In this document: positions 1-7,772 of the stretch, in pieces
Layout: each line of letters begins with the position of its first letter
Position numbering within the stretch: position 1 is the first letter of the stretch
Assembly: GCF_019457535.1 (NCBI RefSeq)
Contig: NZ_CP080417.1
Coordinates: 3,844,001 to 3,908,000, forward strand
DNA: 64,000 nt
Direction of reading: 5' to 3'
Source of the DNA: Shewanella halotolerans
Lineage (GTDB): Bacteria > Pseudomonadota > Gammaproteobacteria > Enterobacterales > Shewanellaceae
Made by a program: the position numbers and the translations under genes
Notes under the pieces: generated by a model
Databases searched by the model: none
Seen by the model: the letters and a program-made list of their open reading frames with translations, nothing else
Told to the model about the DNA's origin: nothing

Positions 1-1216
1 AGTAAGGGACTTCGCCATCTTTCGCCTTATAGTCTGACTCGATAAATAGCTGATTAGCGCGGTTTTGTGCTTCCAGCGCAATCGCTTCATCGCTCATCGC
101 TGGATAGAGCTGGGTCGCCTTCATCAGCGGCGCCTTGTAAGACAACATCATGTTGTTACGACGGGCGGCGTAGTCATAGCTGAAGGTACGGCTGACTTTC
201 ATGTCGCTACCGGCATCGAGTACCACATGCATGCCTTCGAAACGCTCTAGCGCATCACCCAGGCTCTCGCCGTCGGCCACATAGAAAGGTTGAGCAGCAG
301 GCGCGCCTACGTTCTCACCCACTTCGATCTTCTTGTCGGCCTTGATATCGACTTGAGTCAGGCCATAGTATTCTTTCACCAGACCTTGAACACAGACTTC
401 AACGCCAGGCTGGATCTCTTCGCCGGCCGCTTCGCCTAAGAAGACAAAGATACCGTCAGAAGTGTAAGGCGAGTTGTCACCCTCAACTTCTTGCAGGTAG
501 AAGCCCTTGAACAGGCTGTCGCCACGAGCGGTTACCACACCGCGAATCGTCACTTCCTCTTTAGAGGCATACTCGCCGTCGGCGATCAGTGGGCTAGACT
601 TGCCTGCACCCTGAACGCTGTAAATTGGTGTGATCTTAGCGCCGGTACAGGTGAAGGCAGGAGCTTCAGGTTCGGTTGGTGCGCTGGCGCCATCTAGGTT
701 ACCCAGGCCGGTAAAAGTATCGACAGGCAATACTTTCCACTGGCTTTCGACGAAGACATTTGATGCAACAAGGGCATCTGTGTTGCGCTGCATGGTGATG
801 TTCATGCCCCAGCCGCTAGGCGTAGGCACGGCACCTATGATGTCAACCACGGCACCATCTTTGACCAGTGCTACGGCATCACCGCCGTTGAAATAGAGAT
901 TACCCGTGCTGCTGTCGACATCGCTACCTAGGGCGATTTCGGCACTTGGGTGTAAGATCACTTTGAGTTTTTTGGCATCTATGGTGAGACCGTCTAGGGC
1001 GACCATATCTAAGGCATTGGTATCGCCATCTTTGTAGCGCACCAGCTTGTAGCCGGTAAGATCTAAGGCGGCGTCGCCTGAATTGTACAGCTCGATCGCC
1101 TTATTGTTGCTGTTGCCTTCAACGTATTCGCTGATGAGCAGGTCGGCTTTCGCAGAAACGGGCAAAGCCGCGGCTATTGACAGTGCAAGCACTGACAACT
1201 TCTTAACATTATCCAT
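1..1216 (-). CDS. Secreted LTD-domain extracellular nuclease, N-terminal part (runs off left edge)
   Basis: The gene starts at ATG 1216 on the minus strand and is still open at base 1, so only about 405 N-terminal residues are visible. It begins with a Sec signal peptide (MDNVKKLSVLALSIAAALPVS...), then a lamin-tail domain (roughly residues 25-135; LLISEYVEGNSNNKAIELYN is the family's typical opening) and an OB-fold-like segment (about 190-290). This order matches the N-terminus of Shewanella ExeM-type extracellular nucleases, where an endonuclease/exonuclease/phosphatase domain follows. That catalytic part lies outside the window, so nuclease function is inferred from architecture. A perfect CRP palindrome lies about 80 bp upstream of the start. 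Extracellular DNA use or biofilm turnover is the expected role in the family. Confidence 0.8.
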   Translation of the reverse strand, partial: MDNVKKLSVLALSIAAALPVSAKADLLISEYVEGNSNNKAIELYNSGDAALDLTGYKLVRYKDGDTNALDMVALDGLTIDAKKLKVILHPSAEIALGSDVDSSTGNLYFNGGDAVALVKDGAVVDIIGAVPTPSGWGMNITMQRNTDALVASNVFVESQWKVLPVDTFTGLGNLDGASAPTEPEAPAFTCTGAKITPIYSVQGAGKSSPLIADGEYASKEEVTIRGVVTARGDSLFKGFYLQEVEGDNSPYTSDGIFVFLGEAAGEEIQPGVEVCVQGLVKEYYGLTQVDIKADKKIEVGENVGAPAAQPFYVADGESLGDALERFEGMHVVLDAGSDMKVSRTFSYDYAARRNNMMLSYKAPLMKATQLYPAMSDEAIALEAQNRANQLFIESDYKAKDGEVPY

Positions 1217-1297
1217 TGTTCAACCCCATTTTTATAATAATGCCGCTAATTTTTATTAACGTGCGGCGAGATTGTTGCAGAAGTGCCTAAGCCAATT

Positions 1298-1313
1298 TGT
1301 GACCAAGATCACA
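1298..1313. promoter_or_regulatory. CRP-binding palindrome upstream of the secreted nuclease gene
   Basis: TGTGACCAAGATCACA is an exact TGTGA-N6-TCACA match, 82-97 bp upstream of the nuclease start codon. CRP control of nutrient-scavenging nucleases is plausible; that is inference. The rest of 1217-1854 holds no convincing gene. Positions 1700-1815 carry degenerate short repeats (agctaatgc, caaagcctagc). Confidence 0.6.
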
Positions 1314-1854
1314 TTCCAAAATAGCGAACATTATGTTTATAAAATACGGTTAATATCTATACAGCAAATGGCATACATATTAGTAAATTGTGATTAACCG
1401 ATTGGTTTCACGGCACAAAACATGAGGCCGTAAGAATTCATTTGTGATGTGACTAGATAATTTCAAGCAAAACAATAGATAAGTTTGAGCATTCAAACAC
1501 CCAGCACCAAACCTGATTAGTGCAAATGCTCAACGATTTTACAAACCGTGGTTTTATTTTAAGGTCAATTTAACCTTTCTACTGACAAGAAGGTAAAATG
1601 TCGAAAGTGTGACAAGCCGCAACTTGGACTGGCGGGGAATCCGATGCAATTCAAACCAGATTCAGCCGCCTGACAAAGTTTGTAAGCTAAATCCAGGATT
1701 TAAAGCCAAGGTGTCAGGCAAATGCCAGAAGCTAATGCTGCTAGCCGGTGCGACGAGCTAATGCCAAAAGCAGATGCCAAAGCAAACCTCAAAGCCTAGC
1801 CCAAAGCCTAGCTCAGCAGACACTGAGCTTGCTTAGGTATGAAGGATTAATAGA

Positions 1855-2517
1855 TTAACAAAACTCGAAGTGACAGGCGTTTGCCTGGGACCAGCGCAGC
1901 AGCTCTACCCGATTACGAGACTGAGTCTTACGGAAGATTGAGGAGATATGGGCCTTGACCGTGTGCTCGCTGATACAGAGGCGATCGGCGATCTCCTTGT
2001 TGCGGGCACCGCTTGAGACCAGCTGTATGATGGTACGCTCACGAGTGGTGAGCTTTTGCAGCATGGCGACCATATCCTGGGTCAGCTCGACGCCGCTATC
2101 CTGGCGACTCACCAGCTGACGAAACACCTTAGAGATCAAAGGTCTGTCATACCACAGCTCATCGTTGACCATCTTACGCAATCCGGTCAGCGAGAGATCC
2201 ATACGCTGATCGGAAAACAGCAGGCCGCGCACCCCGAGCAGCAGGGCAGATTCCGGCTCCAGGCTACCGCGTTCGACCTGATAGAGGGCGATGGGCACAT
2301 GAGGTAATAGACGCGCGACAATCAAAGGCACGCCCTTGCTGTCCAGCGCCGCACCCTTCTGGGCAATGAGGTAGAAACTATTGCGATCCCGCTCCGGATC
2401 CAGGTCGCTGACCTGACGGGCGATACGTGTCTTTAGACCGATCGATTCGGCCAGAACGGCCAGATGGCACGGTGTTGAATCTTGGTGTAGAAAAACCAGT
2501 TCATCAATTTTACTCAT
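1855..2517 (-). CDS. LuxR/CsgD-family transcriptional regulator
   Basis: A 220-residue protein with a C-terminal GerE/LuxR helix-turn-helix (about residues 152-210: LTTRERTIIQLVSSGARNKE, then the conserved EHTVKAHISSIFRK stretch). The N-terminal 140 residues have the size of a receiver domain, but the expected acidic pair near the N-terminus reads HQDS and the phospho-acceptor strand shows no clear Asp. The receiver is therefore probably degenerate, as in CsgD. It most likely binds DNA as a dimer and may not depend on a kinase. It lies downstream of and on the same strand as the YjdF-like gene, 258 bp away, with its own promoter-like region containing inverted repeats. Target genes cannot be read from the window. 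Confidence 0.8.
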   Translation of the reverse strand: MSKIDELVFLHQDSTPCHLAVLAESIGLKTRIARQVSDLDPERDRNSFYLIAQKGAALDSKGVPLIVARLLPHVPIALYQVERGSLEPESALLLGVRGLLFSDQRMDLSLTGLRKMVNDELWYDRPLISKVFRQLVSRQDSGVELTQDMVAMLQKLTTRERTIIQLVSSGARNKEIADRLCISEHTVKAHISSIFRKTQSRNRVELLRWSQANACHFEFC

Positions 2518-2581
2518 ACGCTTCTCTCCCTGAAAAGCATCTCAATGCAGTTAACCATATGTGAGTAAGCTATCCCTGTTA

Positions 2582-2705
2582 TTGATCTTTATGAACTTCA
2601 TTCCTCCTAGTCATAGATACCACTTAATTTATCCATTTATGACTAGTAAAAAAGTATGTCAGCTATATTAACTAACTCTAGTGAGAATAGTTATCACTAT
2701 TAGTT
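2582..2705 (-). promoter_or_regulatory. Inverted repeats and FNR-like box upstream of the LuxR-family gene
   Basis: Three dyads lie in this AT-rich 258-bp gap. A 9-bp perfect inverted repeat CTAGTCATA/TATGACTAG spans 2607-2646. TAGTGA-N9-TCACTA spans 2679-2699, with further flanking symmetry (aactaa/ttagtt). TTGATCTTTATGAA at 2582-2595 is one mismatch from the FNR consensus TTGAT-N4-ATCAA. The dyads could be operators of the LuxR regulator itself; this is inference. Confidence 0.4.
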
Positions 2706-2775
2706 ATATAAAGCTAACTCATCACATCATTAGCATATAATAATGCTTCTGATGTGATAGGCAAGCTACAGATTA

Positions 2776-3381
2776 TTATTGCTTTTTCAGTTTAAGCAGC
2801 AGTCTGTCATGCCAGCGTGAAAGCAGCATCACGCTCGCTAGGGCGCCAATAAGCGCCATCCCCATGTCAGACTGGGTGTCCCACACATAGCCCTGGGTGC
2901 CTAGGAATGCCTCGGCATCTTCACCCGTTGCCAACGCGACCCACCACTCGATTAACTCATAAAATGCCGACAGCGCCAGGGCGAAACAGCAGACCAGGAA
3001 ATTGCACCAGGCCCCCTGCTTCACCACTTCGAGGCGCAGAAACACCTCACGGGCCAGCAGCGCGGGAATAAAGCCCTGAGCGAAATGGCCCACCTTGTCA
3101 TAGTTATTGCGCTCGCTGCCCATCCAGTCGGCTATGGTGTCGAACAGCGGCACCTCGGCATAGGTGTAGTGCCCACCCACCATGAGAATGATGGCGTGGA
3201 TCAGAATCAGGCCATAGGCCAGAGAGGTGAGTGGAAACTTCTTGCGGGTCACAAAGAGGATAGGCAGGGCGATCAGCGCGGGAACAACCTCTAAAAACCA
3301 GGTAAAGCTATCTTTTGGTTCTATCCCTGACCAGATCAGCACGGCGAAGAAAATTGTGAGCCACACGGTGCTTTTATTCAA
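2776..3381 (-). CDS. YjdF-like DUF2238 inner-membrane protein
   Basis: A 201-residue integral membrane protein with about six hydrophobic segments, beginning MNKSTVWLTIFFAVLIW. The middle carries the family's hallmark segments YDKVGHFAQGFIPALLARE and SAFYELIEWWVA, which include the conserved His and Glu residues of DUF2238/YjdF proteins. The biochemical function of this family is not known to me. It is divergent from serA, with 432 bp between the starts, and upstream of the LuxR-family regulator on the same strand. Length is normal for the family and no defects are seen. Confidence 0.8.
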   Translation of the reverse strand: MNKSTVWLTIFFAVLIWSGIEPKDSFTWFLEVVPALIALPILFVTRKKFPLTSLAYGLILIHAIILMVGGHYTYAEVPLFDTIADWMGSERNNYDKVGHFAQGFIPALLAREVFLRLEVVKQGAWCNFLVCCFALALSAFYELIEWWVALATGEDAEAFLGTQGYVWDTQSDMGMALIGALASVMLLSRWHDRLLLKLKKQ

Positions 3382-3813
3382 AATAAGAACTCCTTAGATG
3401 ATATTGTTTTAATATCAGAATAATAACTTTAGCCATCTAGCCCTCCACACTGACCAAAAAAGGTGCTATTTTGTGGAGGCATTGACAGGCAACAGATAAA
3501 AATCACCACAAGAACAGGGCTTGTAGACCTTTCTGGGCGCATTTTTACCAAGGTTTAAAGGGCTTTGCGCTAAACGCTTGCTCTGTGTAGTCATTCTACA
3601 CAAGTCAGCCGGAAACCGTACAGCATCCAAAATAACCTTGCCCGACTGGGCTCAGCGTCCTGCCATCCTTAGAAGCTCGTCGTCTCTGGCCCCAGGCCAA
3701 TAGCGAGACGACGAAGATTCATTGGTATCAGGCCACAGAGCAAAAGCCGAGTAAAAATTGTCCCCGAGAGCGATACTCACCTAGCAACAATTGAGCAAGA
3801 GGGTACCTAAATC
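3382..3813 (+). other. serA upstream region with two hairpins
   Basis: No gene is visible in these 432 bp between the divergent YjdF-like gene and serA. Two clear dyads occur: TGTGTAG/CTACACA at 3584-3602 (5-nt loop) and a perfect 10-bp stem TCGTCGTCTC/GAGACGACGA at 3677-3714, whose 18-nt loop holds a smaller TGGCC/GGCCA dyad. The second lies about 100 bp before serA and has no U-run. It could be a leader RNA structure, though I recognise no known riboswitch. Confidence 0.4.
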
Positions 3814-5043
3814 ATGGCGAAACATTCGCTGGACAAGGATAAGATCAAGATCCTGCTGTTGGAAGGCGTCCACCAATCTGCGGTAGATGTATTCAAGCGT
3901 GCAGGTTACAACAACATCGAATATCACAAGGCATCGCTGGGGGAAGAGGAGCTGTTAGCCTCGATTAAAGATGCTCACTTCGTTGGCATCCGATCCCGTA
4001 CCCAACTCACCAAGGCCGTGCTCGACAAGGCTGAAAAGCTGGTCAGCATAGGTTGCTTCTGTATCGGCACCAACCAGGTCGATCTCGCCGCGGCCGAAAA
4101 ACTGGGAATTCCAGTCTTCAACGCGCCGTTTTCCAATACTCGCTCCGTCGCCGAGCTGGTACTGGGTGAGATCATCATGCTGCTGCGTGGTATTCCACAG
4201 CGCAACGCCCTGGCCCACCGTGGTGGCTGGCTCAAGAGTGCCAATGGCAGCTTCGAGGCCCGCGGCAAGACCCTAGGTGTGATTGGCTATGGCCACATTG
4301 GTACTCAGCTGGGGATCCTGGCCGAGACCCTAGGCATGCGCGTCATCTTCTTCGATATCGAAGACAAGCTGCCTCTGGGTAATGCTCAGCAGATCCACTC
4401 GCTGGAACAGTTGCTGTCCCTCGCCGACGTGGTGAGCCTGCACGTGCCAGAGACGCCGCAGACCAAGAACATGATTGGCAGCAAAGAGCTGGCGGCCATG
4501 CGTCAGGGCAGTATTCTGATCAACGCCTCACGCGGCACTGTGGTAGATATCGACGCCCTGGCTGAGGCGATCCGCGGCGATCATATCGTCGGCGCCGCCA
4601 TCGACGTCTTCCCGGTCGAGCCTAAGTCGAACGACGACGAGTTTGTCAGCCCACTTCGCGGCCTGGATAACGTCCTGCTCACCCCACACGTGGGCGGTAG
4701 CACTCAGGAAGCCCAGGAAAATATCGGCATCGAGGTGGCAGGCAAGCTGGCGAAATACTCAGACAACGGCTCAACCATGACGGCCGTCAACTTCCCTGAG
4801 GTATCGCTGGCGCAGCATAAAGACACCTCGCGTCTGCTGCATATTCACCACAACCGTCCGGGTATTCTTATCAAGATTAACCAAGCCTTCGCCGAGAAAG
4901 GGATCAACATCGCCGCCCAATACCTGCAAACCACCGCAGAGATTGGTTACGTGGTGATGGAGGTCAACTCAGATCAGGCCGATGAGGCGCTGGAAGAGAT
5001 GAAGGCGATCGACGGTACCATCAGGACTCGTCTGCTGCACTAA
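3814..5043 (+). CDS. serA: D-3-phosphoglycerate dehydrogenase
   Basis: The 409-residue cytoplasmic enzyme oxidises 3-phosphoglycerate to 3-phosphohydroxypyruvate with NAD, the first step of serine biosynthesis. Visible signatures are the Rossmann motif GYGHIGTQ (about residue 157), the D-2-hydroxyacid dehydrogenase segments INASRGTVVD (with the catalytic Arg) and DVFPVEP (with the Glu), and the catalytic His in LTPHVGGST. A C-terminal ACT domain (about 336-409, HHNRPGILIKINQAFAEKGI) is the serine-sensing module, so feedback inhibition as in E. coli SerA (410 aa) is expected. The gene is monocistronic in appearance, with hairpins upstream and a terminator downstream. Confidence 0.97.
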   Translation: MAKHSLDKDKIKILLLEGVHQSAVDVFKRAGYNNIEYHKASLGEEELLASIKDAHFVGIRSRTQLTKAVLDKAEKLVSIGCFCIGTNQVDLAAAEKLGIPVFNAPFSNTRSVAELVLGEIIMLLRGIPQRNALAHRGGWLKSANGSFEARGKTLGVIGYGHIGTQLGILAETLGMRVIFFDIEDKLPLGNAQQIHSLEQLLSLADVVSLHVPETPQTKNMIGSKELAAMRQGSILINASRGTVVDIDALAEAIRGDHIVGAAIDVFPVEPKSNDDEFVSPLRGLDNVLLTPHVGGSTQEAQENIGIEVAGKLAKYSDNGSTMTAVNFPEVSLAQHKDTSRLLHIHHNRPGILIKINQAFAEKGINIAAQYLQTTAEIGYVVMEVNSDQADEALEEMKAIDGTIRTRLLH

Positions 5044-5074
5044 GACGGCCCCGTCTTTGGAAATAAGCGTCGCG

Positions 5075-5106
5075 AAAAAAGGCATCACTCTGTGGTGCCT
5101 TTTTCT
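5075..5106 (+). terminator. Rho-independent terminator of serA
   Basis: The stem GGCATCAC/GTGGTGCC (one G:T pair) at 5081-5099 is preceded by an A-run and followed by TTTTTCTTT, about 35 bp after the serA stop codon. Confidence 0.85.
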
Positions 5107-5454
5107 TTAACAGCGCTTTATTTCACGATTCAGTCTCTCGACCACTCCCCCTTGGCTAGGACGACTGAGCATAGGGTATGTTGCCGCGCAGGAAGCGGCT
5201 CTGCGACTCACGGCGCTGATACCACTGGCCAGAGACACAGTGGCTAATTAGTCTACCCGGACTTTAGCTAATCACTACTGACTCCGGCGTGCCATACCAA
5301 AAGCGTTTAGGGATCATAATTTTAAAGATTGGCCTTAATCATTTGAAAGATTCATCCTCTGGCCCCTTTAAATTTTTCCCCGCGCCCCTATATTGATGAT
5401 AATGAGCCCTTAACCGGCCAACCCCAAATCTGCCCATTCGCCCAGGAACATGAT
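5107..5454. other. Intergenic region between serA and ygfZ
   Basis: These 348 bp contain no credible coding sequence. A small dyad CCACTG/CAGTGG is seen near 5222-5243. The last 150 bp are AT-richer and presumably contain the ygfZ promoter. Confidence 0.5.
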
Positions 5455-6423
5455 ATGACGCTTACCGTTTCTCAACCTCAGTGGCCCCTCAATGAGGCGC
5501 AACCCGCCATCGTTTTCAGCCAACTCTCCCATCTCGGCCTTATCTCTGTAACCGGCGAGCAGGCACGGACTTTCATCCACGGTCAGGTGACCACAGATAT
5601 CACCTCTCTTGAGGCCGATCAGTGGCGCTGGGGCGCCCACTGCGATCCTAAGGGCAAGATGCTGGCAAGCTTCAGAGCCTTCGCCCATCAAGATGCCCTG
5701 CTGATGATGATGCCAAGAGAGACGCTGGCGCTCGATCTGCCGCAGCTGCAGAAATATGCCGTGTTCAGCAAGGCAGAACTGGTGGATGCCAGCGACGACT
5801 GGTGTCTAATAGGCGTCAGCGGCGAGCAGGCCCCAGCCTGGATAGCCCAGGCCTTTGGCGAGATCGCAGCCGAGCTCACCGAGATCCCAGGCGGCGTCAT
5901 CCTAAGAGACGGCGATCGCTTTATCATTGCCGTTAAGCGCGATACTCAAACCGAGCTGCTGAGTAAGATAGACCAACCCATCTATGACTTCAGCGCCTGG
6001 CAGGCGGTCGAGATCGCCGCCGGTCTGCCAAACATATATGCCCGTCATCAGAGCCAGTTTGTGCCGCAGATGTGTAACGTGCAGGCGGTCGATGGCATCA
6101 GCTTCACCAAGGGCTGCTACATGGGTCAGGAAACCGTGGCCCGCATGAAGTATCGCGGCGGCAACAAGCGCGCCCTCTATATCGTCCAAGGCTCGGCCAG
6201 TGTGGCGATAGATGACGACAGCCAGCTCGAGATGAAACTGGAAGATGATGAAGGTTATCGCCGCGCCGGCACCATTGTGGAAGCCGTGCAGCGTGACGGT
6301 CAGCTGCTACTGAGTGCCGTACTGCCCAACGATACGCCGTTGACGGCTCAGCTGAGAATGGCGGGCGATGAGGCATCAGTTCTCACCCTAGCACCACTGC
6401 CCTACTCCCTAGATGAAGAGTAA
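5455..6423 (+). CDS. ygfZ: Folate-binding YgfZ/CAF17-family protein
   Basis: The 322-residue protein has the GcvT-like tetrahydrofolate-binding fold and the diagnostic YgfZ motif KGCYMGQE at about residues 219-226, which contains the conserved redox-active Cys. The N-terminus has the expected LISVTGEQARTFIHGQVTTD segment. In E. coli (326 aa) YgfZ helps maintain Fe-S enzymes such as MiaB under oxidative stress. Start ATG 5455 gives the usual family length. It lies alone between the serA terminator region and its own terminator. Confidence 0.93.
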   Translation: MTLTVSQPQWPLNEAQPAIVFSQLSHLGLISVTGEQARTFIHGQVTTDITSLEADQWRWGAHCDPKGKMLASFRAFAHQDALLMMMPRETLALDLPQLQKYAVFSKAELVDASDDWCLIGVSGEQAPAWIAQAFGEIAAELTEIPGGVILRDGDRFIIAVKRDTQTELLSKIDQPIYDFSAWQAVEIAAGLPNIYARHQSQFVPQMCNVQAVDGISFTKGCYMGQETVARMKYRGGNKRALYIVQGSASVAIDDDSQLEMKLEDDEGYRRAGTIVEAVQRDGQLLLSAVLPNDTPLTAQLRMAGDEASVLTLAPLPYSLDEE

Positions 6424-6440
6424 GCTTAGATTTAACGAAG

Positions 6441-6465
6441 AAAGGCGCCAATGGCGCCTTTTTTA
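6441..6465 (+). terminator. Rho-independent terminator of ygfZ
   Basis: AAAGGCGCC-AAT-GGCGCCTT followed by TTTTTT, 18 bp after the ygfZ stop codon; the symmetric A/T flanks would allow bidirectional use. Confidence 0.85.
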
Positions 6466-6494
6466 ATGTACGGCTCTATATTCAAGGCACTCTA

Positions 6495-6566
6495 CCTAAT
6501 GCTCAGTTCCTAATTATCAGAGCCTAATGCTCAGAGCCTAATGCTCAGAGCCTAGTGCTCAGAGCC
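6495..6566. repeat. 14-bp tandem repeat, five units
   Basis: Five consecutive units of CCTAATGCTCAGAG (units 1, 2 and 5 carry substitutions) lie between the ygfZ terminator and the 3' end of the HD-GYP gene. The array stops 7 bp short of that gene's stop codon. Confidence 0.9.
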
Positions 6567-6572
6567 AACTGA

Positions 6573-7592
6573 CTACTCCTTGTCCTGATGGCTGTCGCGG
6601 ATCTTCACCGCCTCATCGACAATCGCCTTGAAATGGCTCACCAGCTCGGGGTCGAAATGTTTACCCGCCTCGCGGTCGATCAACGCCAGGGTATCCTCCA
6701 CGCTCCAGGCCTGCTTGTAGGGACGAATCGAGGTCAGGGCATCGAACACATCGGCAATGGCCACTATGCGCCCCTCGATGGGGATCTCCTCGCCACTCAG
6801 CCCCTTAGGATAGCCCGAGCCATCCCATTTCTCATGGTGGGTCAGGGCGATGCGCCGCGCCATCTCCAGCATGGGATCCGGATGCTCACCGATGATCTCG
6901 GCGCCTATCTCGGCGTGACGCTGCATCTCTCGCCACTCCTCATCGTCTAACTTGGCGGGCTTCTTCAAAATGGCGTCCGGCGTGCCTATCTTGCCGATAT
7001 CATGCATGGGAGAGGCGTTATAGATAAGCTCACAGAAATGTTCCGACATCCCCGCCTGGCGGGCCAGAAGACGGGCGTAGTGGCTCATGCGGATAACATG
7101 CATCCCCGTCTCGTTGTCCTTATACTCGGCGGCGCGGCCCAGGCGGCGGATGATCTCAAGCCTGGTCACCTCCAGCTCACGGGTTCTGGCCTTCACCTCC
7201 TGCTCCAGCAGGCGTTTCTGATCGTACAGCGACAGATGAGTCTTCACCCTCGCCTTAACCACGGGGGCACTGACCGGCTTGGTAATATAGTCCACCGCCC
7301 CCAGCTCGAACCCTTGGGTCTCGTCGGCCACGTCGGTCAGGGCGGTGACGAAGATCACCGGAATGTGCGCCGTCAAAGGCTCTTGCTTGAGCCGCTTACA
7401 CACCTCATAGCCATTCATGCCCGGCATCATCACGTCGAGCAAGATGATGTCAGGCGCGCTCTTGCCTGCGATCGCCAGCGCCTTAGGCCCGTCGATCGCC
7501 ACCTTCACCTTATACTCATCCCCAAGAATACCCACTAAGATATCGATATTCTCCGGGGTATCGTCCACAACCAATACCGTGGCTTTCTCCAT
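6573..7592 (-). CDS. Response regulator with HD-GYP phosphodiesterase output
   Basis: A CheY-like receiver (about residues 4-120; acidic pair VVDDTPEN, phospho-Asp near 53 in LLDVMMPGMNG) is followed by a short coiled linker and an HD-GYP domain. The HD-GYP part shows the metal-binding HDIGKIGTPD at about 197 and the signature DGSGYPKGL at about 260. The family hydrolyses cyclic di-GMP, so the predicted job is phosphorylation-dependent lowering of c-di-GMP. I use ATG 7592 because GGGAGAAGGGA lies just before it; an upstream in-frame GTG at 7613 would add 7 residues. The giant hybrid kinase 180 bp upstream on the same strand is the obvious partner. Confidence 0.92.
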   Translation of the reverse strand: MEKATVLVVDDTPENIDILVGILGDEYKVKVAIDGPKALAIAGKSAPDIILLDVMMPGMNGYEVCKRLKQEPLTAHIPVIFVTALTDVADETQGFELGAVDYITKPVSAPVVKARVKTHLSLYDQKRLLEQEVKARTRELEVTRLEIIRRLGRAAEYKDNETGMHVIRMSHYARLLARQAGMSEHFCELIYNASPMHDIGKIGTPDAILKKPAKLDDEEWREMQRHAEIGAEIIGEHPDPMLEMARRIALTHHEKWDGSGYPKGLSGEEIPIEGRIVAIADVFDALTSIRPYKQAWSVEDTLALIDREAGKHFDPELVSHFKAIVDEAVKIRDSHQDKE

Positions 7593-7772
7593 CAATCCCT
7601 TCTCCCGTTGCACCCTGTGATACTCAGCTGTTTGAGTATAGTTCCTTCACGCTTAAGGCCCCGCAGCCCTTCGAAGCGGCGCACGGCCAAATCTTGCTAT
7701 CCTTCTTTGTCATACGCCCCTGGCGACTATCACGATCAGCCAGCTCACTCACACTTAGCCACTGCGTATAGC

